DNA from: Hyphomicrobiales bacterium
Lineage (GTDB): Bacteria; Pseudomonadota; Alphaproteobacteria; Rhizobiales; Rhizobiaceae
Assembly: GCA_900471925.1 (NCBI GenBank)
Contig: UCGV01000001.1
Span: 62,001-126,000, forward strand
DNA length: 64,000 bases
Reading direction: 5' to 3'
Each line of letters starts with the position of its first letter. Position 1 is the first letter of the stretch. The translations under genes were made by a program, and so were the position numbers. The notes under the pieces are model-generated. The model did no database searches, had not been told where the DNA came from, and saw only the letters and a program-made list of their open reading frames with translations. This document shows positions 29,051-38,036 of this stretch, in pieces.

Positions 29051-29056
29051 AATGCG

Positions 29057-29080
29057 GGCAGGCACAGGCCTGTGCCTGCC
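29057..29080 (+). repeat. Perfect 24-bp palindrome after the monooxygenase gene
   Basis: GGCAGGCACAGG is followed directly by CCTGTGCCTGCC, a perfect 12-bp inverted repeat with no spacer. In RNA it would form a strong hairpin (about 10 bp with a 4-nt loop), but no clear T tract follows. It may be a factor-assisted terminator or a protein-binding palindrome. Confidence 0.6.
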
Positions 29081-29139
29081 GCTTACTTATCGGCGTAGCG
29101 GAATATTTTCCCGAAACGGGCCGGGGCTTCAGGCTTTGG

Positions 29140-29172
29140 TAACCAACTTGCGTAACCATAACGGAGAGTTAA
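29140..29172. promoter_or_regulatory. Possible CtrA-binding region upstream of ccrM
   Basis: Two TAACCA repeats (29140-29145 and 29153-29158) and a TTAA (29169-29172) lie 28-60 bp before the ccrM start. GTAACCAT at 29152-29159 differs from the CtrA half-type site TTAACCAT by one base. CtrA control of ccrM is known in Caulobacter and in Sinorhizobium-type cells; the site assignment is inference. Confidence 0.4.
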
Positions 29173-29199
29173 GCGTAAAGCGTATGGGTGAGTATCTAA

Positions 29200-30330
<1,131 letters not shown>

Positions 30331-30358
30331 GCTGAACCGTTGCAAGGATGGAAATACC

Positions 30359-30392
30359 CTTCTTCCGGTTTGACCTCCAGTTACGGAAGAAG
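30359..30392 (+). ncRNA. Candidate small RNA element or 3'-UTR hairpin with anti-Shine-Dalgarno loop
   Basis: CTTCTTCCG (30359-30367) pairs perfectly with CGGAAGAAG (30384-30392). The 16-nt loop contains GACCTCCAG, whose CCTCC is complementary to Shine-Dalgarno sequences. A rho-independent terminator follows 21 bp later. This arrangement resembles alphaproteobacterial trans-acting sRNAs with exposed CCUCC loops, but it could equally be the 3' end of the ccrM mRNA. No promoter was identified with confidence. Confidence 0.4.
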
Positions 30393-30413
30393 CAATGAGA
30401 AGCCCGGGGCCGC

Positions 30414-30433
30414 GAGACCCTGGGTCTCTTTTT
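30414..30433 (+). terminator. Intrinsic terminator downstream of ccrM
   Basis: GAGAC (30414-30418) and GTCTC (30424-30428) enclose CCTGG and are followed by TTTTT. It lies 83 bp after the ccrM stop. Confidence 0.75.
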
Positions 30434-30451
30434 CGGTGCTTCGATATAGAC

Positions 30452-30817
30452 TTAGAAGTCCTGATAGTCGGTCACATCGACGCGCGTGACCTTGCCGTCT
30501 TCGTTGAAGGTAATCGTTTCCTCGCCTTCTCGGATCAGCGGTTTGCCGGTCTTGCTGTGCGTTGCCCGAACGGACCAGACGGCTCGGCCGGATAGCGGCG
30601 TCAGGATTTCGACCAGCGAATTTTCACCGATCTGATCCGGATAGTCGTCGAAATAGCGGTGAAAGGCGGCCATGATCGCGGACCGGCCGGCCAAGCTGCC
30701 GACACCGTTGGAGACGTAGGTCGCATCTTCCGCGAACCAGTTCTCGATCTCCGGAAAATCGAGCGCGTTTATCGCGGCGTGAAAACGGTCGATGGCATCT
30801 GCGGGATCGAATGCCAT
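30452..30817 (-). CDS. SnoaL-like / NTF2-fold protein
   Basis: 121 residues. The pattern DAIDRFHAAINALDFPEIENWFAEDATYVSNGVGSLAGRSAIMAAF and the C-terminal GEETITFNEDGKVTRVDVTDYQDF fit the cone-shaped NTF2/SnoaL fold. Such proteins bind or isomerise small hydrophobic compounds; no catalytic assignment is possible. It is the last gene of the leftward mutY-HAD-SnoaL run, starting 3 bp after the HAD stop. Confidence 0.85.
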   Translation of the reverse strand: MAFDPADAIDRFHAAINALDFPEIENWFAEDATYVSNGVGSLAGRSAIMAAFHRYFDDYPDQIGENSLVEILTPLSGRAVWSVRATHSKTGKPLIREGEETITFNEDGKVTRVDVTDYQDF

Positions 30818-30820
30818 GGT

Positions 30821-31435
30821 TCAGACCTTCAATCCGTAGGTGGCGAGATCGGCGCGCAGCTTGTCGGCACCGGTAAAGAGCACCGCGTTCCAGCCGGCAG
30901 CCTTGGCGCCTTCAACATTGGCCGGTGCATCGTCGATGAAGATCGTCGCGGCTGGGTCGAGGCCGAAGCTCTTCACATGCGCCTCGTAGATTGCGACGTC
31001 AGGCTTGATAAGGCCAACATCGCCGGAAACGGTCACGCCGCGCGGCTTCTTCAGGAAGGGGAAGCGCTCCTGCGCCTCGCGGAACGTGTCGGAGGCGAAG
31101 TTCGTCAGCATCGTCACATCCCGGCCTTCATCGATGAAGCCTTCCATGATCGCGACGCTGTCTTCATAGGCATGCGGCACCATCTCATGCCAATACTTGC
31201 GGAAGCCGCGGATATGCTCTTCGCGGGTCGGGTGCTGCTCGATCAGCAAAGCCTCGGCATCCGCCCAGGTGCGGCCGCGGTCCTGCTCGATGTTCCAGTC
31301 ATGGGTGCAGATATTGGCCAAGAACCAGTTGCGCTCGGATTCATCGGGAATGAGGCGGCTGAAGGGAATATGCGGATCGTAATGAATAAGAACTTTGCCG
31401 ATATCGAAAACGATATGCTTGATGTCGTTTGCCAT
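30821..31435 (-). CDS. HAD-superfamily hydrolase (HAD-IA, haloacid dehalogenase-like)
   Basis: 204 residues from the ATG at 31435, which has AAGGGA at good spacing. An alternative ATG at 31441 overlaps the mutY stop. Motif I is HIVFDIGKVLIHYDP, where the usual second Asp of DxD is replaced (DIGKV), as in epoxide-hydrolase N-terminal and FMN-phosphatase-like HADs. Motif II is MLTNFAS, motif III lysine in GLIKPDVAIYEAH and motif IV IFIDDAPANVEGAKAAGW. The substrate is unknown. Confidence 0.87.
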   Translation of the reverse strand: MANDIKHIVFDIGKVLIHYDPHIPFSRLIPDESERNWFLANICTHDWNIEQDRGRTWADAEALLIEQHPTREEHIRGFRKYWHEMVPHAYEDSVAIMEGFIDEGRDVTMLTNFASDTFREAQERFPFLKKPRGVTVSGDVGLIKPDVAIYEAHVKSFGLDPAATIFIDDAPANVEGAKAAGWNAVLFTGADKLRADLATYGLKV

Positions 31436-31437
31436 AA

Positions 31438-32532
31438 TCATCCCTTGGCTGTTTTGAACGCGAGAGGAATAGCCGCTGTGATCGCTTTTTTCATGATAGT
31501 GGGCAGCGCCTGAGCTTCAAGATTTGTAACCGGTTCCCACCATCCGTCATCGATCTGAATGGGTTTAGGGATCGCCGCGCGGAAGATCGAAAGCCTGAGC
31601 TCGAAATGGGTGAAGACGTGAGTGACGGTGCCGGCGCTTTCCCACTTCGCCTCGAAGGGCGCAGCCTCGGTTGTTGTCTCGCCATCCTGACGCGCTGTCC
31701 ATGCTGTCGTCGGAACCTCCGTCATGCCACCCAACAGGCCGCTTTCGATGCGCCGTCGCAATAGTATCTCGCCATCTGCCGTGACCGCGACGTAGGCCGC
31801 ACCCCGCCGGACAGGCTTTTCCTTCTTTGCGGCCTTGACCGGGAATTGCTCGGGATCATGCAGCGCCAGCGCTTCGCATGATCCGTTGAAAGGACAGAGC
31901 GAACAGGCGGGACGTTTCGGTGTGCAGATCGTAGCCCCGAGATCCATCATCGCCTGCGCGAAATCGCCGGGCCGGGCCGCTGGCGTCAGCAGCGCCACCT
32001 TCTGGCGCATCAGCGGCTTGGCGGCCGGAAGCGGCGTGGCGATGGCATAGAGCCTGGAAATGACCCGCTCGACATTGCCGTCCATCACCGCCGCCTGCCG
32101 GTTGAAGGCAATCGCCGCCACCGCCGCTGCCGTATAATCGCCGATACCAGGCAGGGCCTTCAGTCCGTCTTCGGTATCGGGAAAGATGCCGCCATGCGCG
32201 CTCGCAACTGCTTCGGCGCATTTCTTCAGATTGCGTGCCCGTGCGTAATAGCCAAGCCCCGCCCATGCAGCCATCACCTCTTCGACAGGGGCGTTTGCGA
32301 GGTCGCTTACCGAAGGCCATTTCGCCAGAAAATTGGCGAAATAGGGTTTGACCGCCTGCACCGTCGTCTGCTGCAGCATCACCTCCGACAGCCAGATGTG
32401 ATAGGGATCTGCCTTGATGCCGCGTTTGGCCATTGGAGGCGAAACCCGCCAGGGCAGGTCGCGATGGTGGCGGTCATACCATTCGAGAAGAGGGGAGGCG
32501 GTCAGCGCGTCCGGTGTGCGTATCGTCATCAT
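31438..32532 (-). CDS. mutY: Adenine DNA glycosylase
   Basis: 364 residues. Helix-hairpin-helix ALPGIGDYTAAAVAAIAFNRQ carries the catalytic Asp, and the general-acid Glu is in WLSEVMLQQTTVQAV. The 4Fe-4S cluster ligands fit C-x6-C-x2-C-x5-C in CTPKRPACSLCPFNGSC. A C-terminal NUDIX-like domain recognises 8-oxoguanine (RRGAAYVAVTADGEILLRRR onward). It removes adenine mispaired with 8-oxoguanine. It is divergent from the DUF721 gene, with about 94 bp between them. Confidence 0.95.
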   Translation of the reverse strand: MMTIRTPDALTASPLLEWYDRHHRDLPWRVSPPMAKRGIKADPYHIWLSEVMLQQTTVQAVKPYFANFLAKWPSVSDLANAPVEEVMAAWAGLGYYARARNLKKCAEAVASAHGGIFPDTEDGLKALPGIGDYTAAAVAAIAFNRQAAVMDGNVERVISRLYAIATPLPAAKPLMRQKVALLTPAARPGDFAQAMMDLGATICTPKRPACSLCPFNGSCEALALHDPEQFPVKAAKKEKPVRRGAAYVAVTADGEILLRRRIESGLLGGMTEVPTTAWTARQDGETTTEAAPFEAKWESAGTVTHVFTHFELRLSIFRAAIPKPIQIDDGWWEPVTNLEAQALPTIMKKAITAAIPLAFKTAKG

Positions 32533-32626
32533 TTGCCGCGATCGGGGGAAGTGCTCTATACTTGACGAAGCAGTGCGGCGCGATCAAGCCGGTAGTCTCG
32601 ATTGGCCGCCCTTTAACAAGGTTTCG

Positions 32627-33115
32627 ATGAGTTATCCACGCAAAGGTGAGAAGCAGATTTCCGAGCTGACGAACGGCATCATTGATCCCGTTCTCGCTCG
32701 CCGTGCCGGCATCAATTCGGCACTTCTCGGCTCCTGGGACGAAATCGCCGGTGAGGATTTCGCCGATTGTACGCGGCCGGAAAAGATCGCCTGGGCACGC
32801 GGCGGCGATGATGGCAGCTTCCGCCCGGGCGTGCTGACGATTGCCTGCGAAGGTGCGCGTGCGCTTTTCCTTACCCACGCGCAGGGCGAACTCATCCAGC
32901 GCATCAACAGCTTCTTCGGCTTTGCGGCCGTTCACCAGATCCGCATCGTCCAGAAGCCTGTCTCCCAGCCGGCCAGACGCTCCCGCACGCCGCCGCCACT
33001 GAAAGGCGAAGCTGCCCGCAAGCTGGAAGGCATGATGCAGGGCATAGAGGACGACAAGCTGCGCCAGGCGATTGCGAGGCTCGGTACGGCGGTTCTGGGG
33101 AAGCGTGGACGGTAG
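32627..33115 (+). CDS. DUF721 (DciA-like) family protein
   Basis: 162 residues. The N-terminal half contains the DUF721 pattern GSWDEIAGEDFADCTRPEKIAW and RPGVLTIACEGARALFLTHAQGELIQRINSFFG. Related proteins (DciA) load the replicative helicase DnaB in bacteria that lack DnaC; the assignment for this rhizobial member is inference from domain membership. The C-terminal part is Pro/Arg-rich. The ATG at 32627 was chosen because the upstream frame runs into the mutY promoter. Confidence 0.85.
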   Translation: MSYPRKGEKQISELTNGIIDPVLARRAGINSALLGSWDEIAGEDFADCTRPEKIAWARGGDDGSFRPGVLTIACEGARALFLTHAQGELIQRINSFFGFAAVHQIRIVQKPVSQPARRSRTPPPLKGEAARKLEGMMQGIEDDKLRQAIARLGTAVLGKRGR

Positions 33116-33270
33116 CATTCACGCCTTGAGCGGCTAATTTGTTCGCTGATCTGCGGTTTCGTCTTTCGCAGGTCACAATTCTTTGAAGAAAGTTGGCGAA
33201 GCGTGCCTTGTTAGCGGCTTCACGCCGTTATATCGCACAATCAGCTGCCACACTTGTTTATGGGGAACCC

Positions 33271-33969
33271 ATGCGCATCTCTGAAATGCAACTGACGAAA
33301 CGCCAGCTTCTGGGCGGTGTCGCCGCCGCAACCGCATCCATGGCGGTCTATGGTACGGCGCAGGCGCAGGCAGCCGTTGAAATTCCGAAGCCGGATGGCG
33401 ACGTGGACATGGCCAAGGTGCTGACCCCCGGCGCTCTGCCGGAAATGGCGCTCGGCAAGGCCGATGCTCCGGTCAAGGTCGTCGAGTATATGTCGATGAC
33501 CTGCCCGCATTGCGCCCATTTCCACAACACGACCTTCGATGCCATCAAGCAGAAATACGTCGATACCGGCAAGGTCGAGTTCATCCTGCGCGAATTCCCC
33601 TTCGATCCGCGTGCCGCTGCCGCCTTCATGCTCGCCCGCTGCAATCCGCAGAAGCCGGAAGAGCTCGCCACGCCCGAACAGTATTTCCCGATGGTCGCCA
33701 TGCTCTTCAAGCAGCAGCAGGTCTGGGCCGCCGCCGATGACGGCCGTGGCGCACTGCTGCAAATGTCGAAGCTTGCCGGATTTACTGAGGATAGCTTCAC
33801 GAAGTGCTTGACGAACCAGAAGCTGCTGGATGAAGTGAACGCCACGCGGGAACGGGGTACCAAGGATTTTGGCGTCAACGCCACGCCGACGTTCCTCATC
33901 AATGGCAAGCGCTATTCTGGAGACATGCCGGTTGACACCATGTCGGCCCTCATCGACAGCCTCCTCTGA
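33271..33969 (+). CDS. DsbA-family periplasmic thiol-disulfide oxidoreductase
   Basis: 232 residues from the ATG at 33271 (GGGGAA upstream). A signal region (KRQLLGGVAAATASMAVYGTAQAQA) ends near residue 34. The thioredoxin-type active site is CPHC at 78-81 (SMTCPHCAHFHN), and the cis-proline loop is GVNATPTFLINGKRYSG. It probably introduces disulfides into exported proteins. The gene lies directly before smc, a common rhizobial order. Confidence 0.92.
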   Translation: MRISEMQLTKRQLLGGVAAATASMAVYGTAQAQAAVEIPKPDGDVDMAKVLTPGALPEMALGKADAPVKVVEYMSMTCPHCAHFHNTTFDAIKQKYVDTGKVEFILREFPFDPRAAAAFMLARCNPQKPEELATPEQYFPMVAMLFKQQQVWAAADDGRGALLQMSKLAGFTEDSFTKCLTNQKLLDEVNATRERGTKDFGVNATPTFLINGKRYSGDMPVDTMSALIDSLL

Positions 33970-33985
33970 TCCGTACCGTTTTCTG

Positions 33986-34021
33986 AAAGCGGGCGACGGC
34001 GAAAGCTGTGCGCCCGCTTTT
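33986..34021 (+). terminator. Intrinsic terminator between dsbA-like gene and smc
   Basis: AAAGCGGGCG (33986-33995) and CGCCCGCTTT (34011-34020) form a 10-bp stem with a 15-nt loop, followed by a short T tract. It starts 17 bp after the stop codon, suggesting that smc has its own promoter. Confidence 0.7.
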
Positions 34022-34047
34022 CCATATCTGCAGCTTGAGGCTGCCAC

Positions 34048-37000
34048 ATGAAGTTCAACAAGCTCCGTCTTGTCGGCTTCAAATCCTTCGTCGAGCCGAC
34101 GGAATTCATCATCGAGCGCGGCCTGACAGGTGTCGTCGGTCCGAACGGCTGCGGCAAGTCCAATCTCGTCGAGGCCCTGCGCTGGGTCATGGGCGAGAAT
34201 TCCTATAAGAACATGCGCGCCTCCGGTATGGATGACGTGATCTTCTCCGGCTCGGGACACCGTCCGGCGAGAAACACCGCCGAAGTCGCGCTCTATCTCG
34301 ACAATGGCGAGCGGACTGCACCTGCCGCCTTCAACGACAGCGACGAGATCCAGGTTACCCGCCGCATCGAGCGCGAGCAGGGCTCGATCTACCGCATCAA
34401 CGGCAAGGAAAGCCGTGCCAAGGATGTGCAGCTTCTGTTTGCCGATGCCTCCACCGGTGCGCGCTCTCCCTCGATGGTGGGGCAGGGGCGCATCGGCGAA
34501 CTGATTTCCGCAAAGCCGCAGGCCCGGCGTCAGCTTCTGGAAGAAGCGGCCGGCATTTCCGGCCTGCATTCACGCCGCCACGAGGCCGAGCTCCGCCTGC
34601 GCGCCGCCGAAAGCAATCTGGAACGGCTCGACGATGTTACCTCGCAGCTCGAAAGCCAGATCGAGAGCCTGAAGCGTCAGGCCCGTCAGGCCAACCGCTT
34701 CAAGACGCTCTCCGCCGATATTCGCGCCCGCGAGGCCATGCTTCTGCATATCCGCTGGGTGCAGGCAAAAGATACCGAGGCGGAAGCCGACAGCGCGCTC
34801 AACCAGGCGACCGTCGTCGTCGCCGAAAAGGCGCAGAGCCAGATGGAAGCGGCTAAGAACCAGGGCATTGCCAGCCTGAAGCTGCCGGAACTGCGCGACG
34901 GCGAGGCGCGCGCGGCGGCAGCCCTCCAGCGCCTGCAGATCGCCCGCAGCCAGCTAGAAGAGGATGCCAGCCGCATCCTGCGCCGCCGCGACGAACTGAC
35001 CCGACGTCTCGCCCAGCTTGCCGAGGATATCGGGCGCGAGGAACGACTAGTTGCCGATAACGCCACGATCCTCGCACGGCTCGATGCCGAAGAGGCCGAT
35101 ATCGCCGAAATCCTTGCCGATTCTGGCCGTTATGCTGAGGAAACGCGGCAGGCCTTCGAGGAAGCGGCCGCCAAACTCGCAGACAGCGAACGCGTTTTCA
35201 CGGCCCTGACGGCAGAGCGCGCCGAGGCGGCTGCCGGCCGCAATCAGCTGGAACGGGCCATCCGGGATCTCGCCGACCGCAAGCTCAGGCTTGAACGCCA
35301 GATGGACGACGCTAACCGGGAGCTTGCCGGCATCGACCAGAAGATCGCGACCCTGCCGGACCCGGATGAAAAGCGGGCGATGGTGGAGGCGGGCGAGATC
35401 GCTGTTGCCGAGGCCGAGACGACGATCCAGGCTGTCGAACAGGCGTTGGCAAGAGCGCGCGAGACGGAAGCGCTTTGCCGTGCTCCGCTCGAGCAGGCAC
35501 GCGGCAAACTCAACGCGCTGGAGACGGAAGCGCGCACCATCCAGCGCATGCTGGCGGGCGCCGCGGCTGGCGAATTCTCACCGGTTGCCGAGGAGTTGAA
35601 GGTCGACCGCGGTTTCGAGACGGCGCTCGGCGCCGCTCTTGGAGACGATCTTGAATCTCCGCTCGATCCGAATGCGCCGGCCCACTGGTCCGAAAATGGC
35701 GCCGGCGCTGGCGATCCGGCATTGCCCACCGGTGCCGAGCCGCTGCTGAACCACGTCCGCGCACCCTCGGCACTGACGCGCCGTCTGCGCCAGATCGGTC
35801 TAATTGCTGCTGCCGATGCGTCGCGTCTTGTCAAAGAATTGAAGGCCGGCCAGCGGCTGGTCACCAAGGAAGGCGCCGTCTATCGCTGGGATGGCCACGT
35901 GACCGGTGCGGACGCGCCGAGTGCGGCCGCCCAGCGTCTTGCCCAGAAGAACCGCCTCGCGGAGCTGCAGGGCGAGGCCGAGCTTGCCCGCGATATTCTG
36001 GCTGAGGCCGAAGAGCGCCTTGCCGCCGCCGCAGAGACCATCCGTGAGGAGGAGCGCAGGCTCGCGGACGCCCGCGACATGAGCCGCCTGTCTGCTCGCC
36101 ATCTCGCCGAAGCGCGCGAAGCGCTCGCCGCCGCCGAACGTGCCTCGGGTGATCTCATTCGCCGTCGCGATGTCATCGCCGAAGCCGTCAGCCAGCTGCA
36201 GGCCCAGCTGGAAGATATTGCGGTCCAGGAAGAAAATGCCCGGATCGAGCTTGAGGACGCGCCGGACCTGACCACGCTCGACGACAGGCTGCGCTTCCAG
36301 CAGGCCGAAGTCTCCACGGATCGAGGCGCATTGGCTGAGGCCCGCGCCCGCCACGAGAGCCTGAACCGCGAGAATGATGCCCGTCAGCGCCGCATCGTTG
36401 CGATCGGCCAGGAACGGGAGACATGGCGTCAGCGCGCCTCAAGTGCCGAAGACCATATCGCAACGCTGCGCGATCGCGAGGAAGAGGCTCGCGAAGAGGC
36501 CGCCGAACTGGAAATGGCGCCGGACGAATTCGACGACAAGCGCCGCGCCTTGCTGACCGAGCTGCAGAAGGCCGAGGAAGCCCGCCGTCACGCCGCCGAT
36601 CTCCTCGCGCAGGCCGAGCTGCTGCAGCGCGACGCTGACCACAAGGCGGCGACCGCCCTGTCCGAGCTCGCCGAAAGCCGCGAACGCCGGGGCCGTGCCG
36701 AAGAACGCCTTGTCTCCGCCCGCGAGAAGCGGCAGGAGAGCGAACAGCGCATCCGTGAGACACTGAATGTGGCCCCGCATGAAGCGCTGCGCCTCGCCGG
36801 TCGGCCGGGACTACAGACGCTGCCCGATCCCCGTGAGGTCGAGCGCGAAGTGGAGCGACTGCGGATCGAGCGCGAGCGGTTGGGCGCCGTCAACCTGCGG
36901 GCAGATGAGGAACAGAAAGAACTCAGCGAGAAGCTGGAGACGCTGATCAAGGAGCGCGATGACGTCATCGATGCCATCCGCAAGCTGCGCGGCGCGATCC

Positions 37001-37506
37001 AGAGCCTGAACCGTGAGGGCCGTGAACGTCTCATTGCCGCATTCGATGTCGTCAACGCGCAGTTTCAGCGACTCTTTACTCATCTTTTCGGCGGCGGCAC
37101 GGCTGAGTTGCAGTTGATCGAATCGGATGATCCGCTGGAAGCCGGTCTCGAAATCCTCGCCCGCCCGCCTGGCAAGAAGCCGCAGACCATGACGCTGCTC
37201 TCTGGCGGCGAACAGGCGCTGACCGCGATGGCGCTGATCTTTGCCGTTTTCCTGACCAATCCGGCGCCGATCTGCGTGCTGGACGAAGTGGACGCGCCTC
37301 TCGACGACCATAACGTCGAGCGTTATTGCAACCTTATGGACGAAATGGCGGCCTCCACCGAGACGCGATTCGTCATCATTACCCACAATCCCATCACCAT
37401 GGCCCGCATGAATCGCCTTTTTGGCGTCACAATGGCCGAGCAGGGTGTTTCTCAGCTCGTTTCGGTCGATTTGCAGACCGCGGAGCGTCTCCGCGAGACG
37501 GCTTGA
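34048..37506 (+). CDS. smc: Chromosome segregation protein SMC
   Basis: 1152 residues. Walker A GPNGCGKSN at 31-39; two long coiled-coil arms rich in Glu/Ala/Arg (about 170-500 and 660-1000); a hinge around 505-640 (AAGEFSPVAEELKVDRGFETALGAAL and NHVRAPSALTRRLRQIG); the signature LSGGEQALTAMALIFA from residue 1051; and Walker B ICVLDEVDAPLDDHNVERY. It is the ATPase of bacterial condensin and works with ScpA and ScpB, which are not in this window. The start ATG is adjacent to the conserved MKFNKLRLVGFKSFVEPT. Confidence 0.97.
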   Translation: MKFNKLRLVGFKSFVEPTEFIIERGLTGVVGPNGCGKSNLVEALRWVMGENSYKNMRASGMDDVIFSGSGHRPARNTAEVALYLDNGERTAPAAFNDSDEIQVTRRIEREQGSIYRINGKESRAKDVQLLFADASTGARSPSMVGQGRIGELISAKPQARRQLLEEAAGISGLHSRRHEAELRLRAAESNLERLDDVTSQLESQIESLKRQARQANRFKTLSADIRAREAMLLHIRWVQAKDTEAEADSALNQATVVVAEKAQSQMEAAKNQGIASLKLPELRDGEARAAAALQRLQIARSQLEEDASRILRRRDELTRRLAQLAEDIGREERLVADNATILARLDAEEADIAEILADSGRYAEETRQAFEEAAAKLADSERVFTALTAERAEAAAGRNQLERAIRDLADRKLRLERQMDDANRELAGIDQKIATLPDPDEKRAMVEAGEIAVAEAETTIQAVEQALARARETEALCRAPLEQARGKLNALETEARTIQRMLAGAAAGEFSPVAEELKVDRGFETALGAALGDDLESPLDPNAPAHWSENGAGAGDPALPTGAEPLLNHVRAPSALTRRLRQIGLIAAADASRLVKELKAGQRLVTKEGAVYRWDGHVTGADAPSAAAQRLAQKNRLAELQGEAELARDILAEAEERLAAAAETIREEERRLADARDMSRLSARHLAEAREALAAAERASGDLIRRRDVIAEAVSQLQAQLEDIAVQEENARIELEDAPDLTTLDDRLRFQQAEVSTDRGALAEARARHESLNRENDARQRRIVAIGQERETWRQRASSAEDHIATLRDREEEAREEAAELEMAPDEFDDKRRALLTELQKAEEARRHAADLLAQAELLQRDADHKAATALSELAESRERRGRAEERLVSAREKRQESEQRIRETLNVAPHEALRLAGRPGLQTLPDPREVEREVERLRIERERLGAVNLRADEEQKELSEKLETLIKERDDVIDAIRKLRGAIQSLNREGRERLIAAFDVVNAQFQRLFTHLFGGGTAELQLIESDDPLEAGLEILARPPGKKPQTMTLLSGGEQALTAMALIFAVFLTNPAPICVLDEVDAPLDDHNVERYCNLMDEMAASTETRFVIITHNPITMARMNRLFGVTMAEQGVSQLVSVDLQTAERLRETA

Positions 37507-37639
37507 GACGGCATTTTAATTAAAGACCAAAAAAGGTCACTTCCACATCGGGTACGTACCCCATTTGGGTGATGCTCTTTTACGCGTCTTGCATTAGAAG
37601 TTGTTTTATCGCAACCGTGTCATTGCACAGAAGTAGCAA

Positions 37640-37796
37640 TTGGTCGTGGCGGTCAGTGGAATTTGCAATGCCATCTTCTGGTTTAGGGTGAGGGACCGAA
37701 GGTTACGAGGCATGATGGACCCCCCGTCCGGTTTTCCTGGCCGGACGGAAACAAGGCTTTGCGGGACCGTTGTTGCAGTCCCGCAAAGCTTTTTTT
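37640..37796 (+). ncRNA. Candidate small RNA ending at a strong terminator (5' end unknown)
   Basis: The segment ends with two consecutive hairpins: CCGTCCGG/CCGGACGG around 37725-37748, then a 12-bp terminator stem with T7. Such a tandem of a hairpin and a strong terminator about 250 bp from the nearest upstream stop is typical of rhizobial intergenic sRNAs. It could also be a long smc 3' UTR. The 5' boundary given is a guess, as no promoter was recognised. Confidence 0.35.
37756..37796 (+). terminator. Strong intrinsic terminator in smc-ppdK gap
   Basis: GCTTTGCGGGAC (37756-37767) and GTCCCGCAAAGC (37778-37789) form a perfect 12-bp stem with a 10-nt loop, followed by seven T. It is the best terminator in the window. 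It serves either smc or an independent small RNA. Confidence 0.92.
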
Positions 37797-37870
37797 ATGC
37801 GTCCAAAGCACGTCGCGCAGAAGTCTGCTGCGGTTTTACGGAAACAATGTCCGAAAGCAAGAACCTGAGA

Positions 37871-37902
37871 CGTGGCAGGCGAATCTGAAGATCGCGACAC
37901 GC
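37871..37902. repeat. Dispersed intergenic repeat (copy 2, degenerate)
   Basis: CGTGGCAGGCGAATCTGAAG and a terminal GCGACACGC align with the element at 19392-19437, with a few substitutions and a one-base gap. The outer inverted arms are largely lost here. Confidence 0.55.
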
Positions 37903-37990
37903 CCTACGCGTTTTCAATCGGTTGTTTCGGCATCCCGTTAGGGAATTATTGTGCAGCGCAACATTTCGCCGCATTTGTCGATTTTCATTT

Positions 37991-38028
37991 CAACACCAAG
38001 GGATTAAGCTGATCCCGAAATGGTGTTG
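37991..38028 (+). promoter_or_regulatory. Two-tier hairpin in the ppdK leader
   Basis: CAACACCA (37991-37998) pairs with TGGTGTTG (38021-38028), and within it GGGAT (38000-38004) pairs with ATCCC (38012-38016). The hairpin ends where the G-rich ribosome site begins, eight bases before the ATG at 38037. It could modulate translation or bind a regulator; that is inference. Confidence 0.6.
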
Positions 38029-38036
38029 GGGGGAAG

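Larger units (their letters stand above)
37507..38036. other. 530-bp smc-ppdK intergenic region
   Basis: No credible protein-coding gene. It contains a 12-bp palindrome GGGTACGTACCC (37550-37561), a small hairpin and a strong terminator (ending 37796), a degenerate copy of the dispersed repeat (37871-37902) and a leader hairpin just before ppdK. The short open frames here have no ribosome sites and low-complexity products. Confidence 0.6.

Noticed and set aside
37647..37672. Possible sigma-54 promoter (TGG-N10-GC spacing) in the smc-ppdK gap
   Set aside because: Only the GG and GC cores match; the rest of the -24/-12 consensus is absent.
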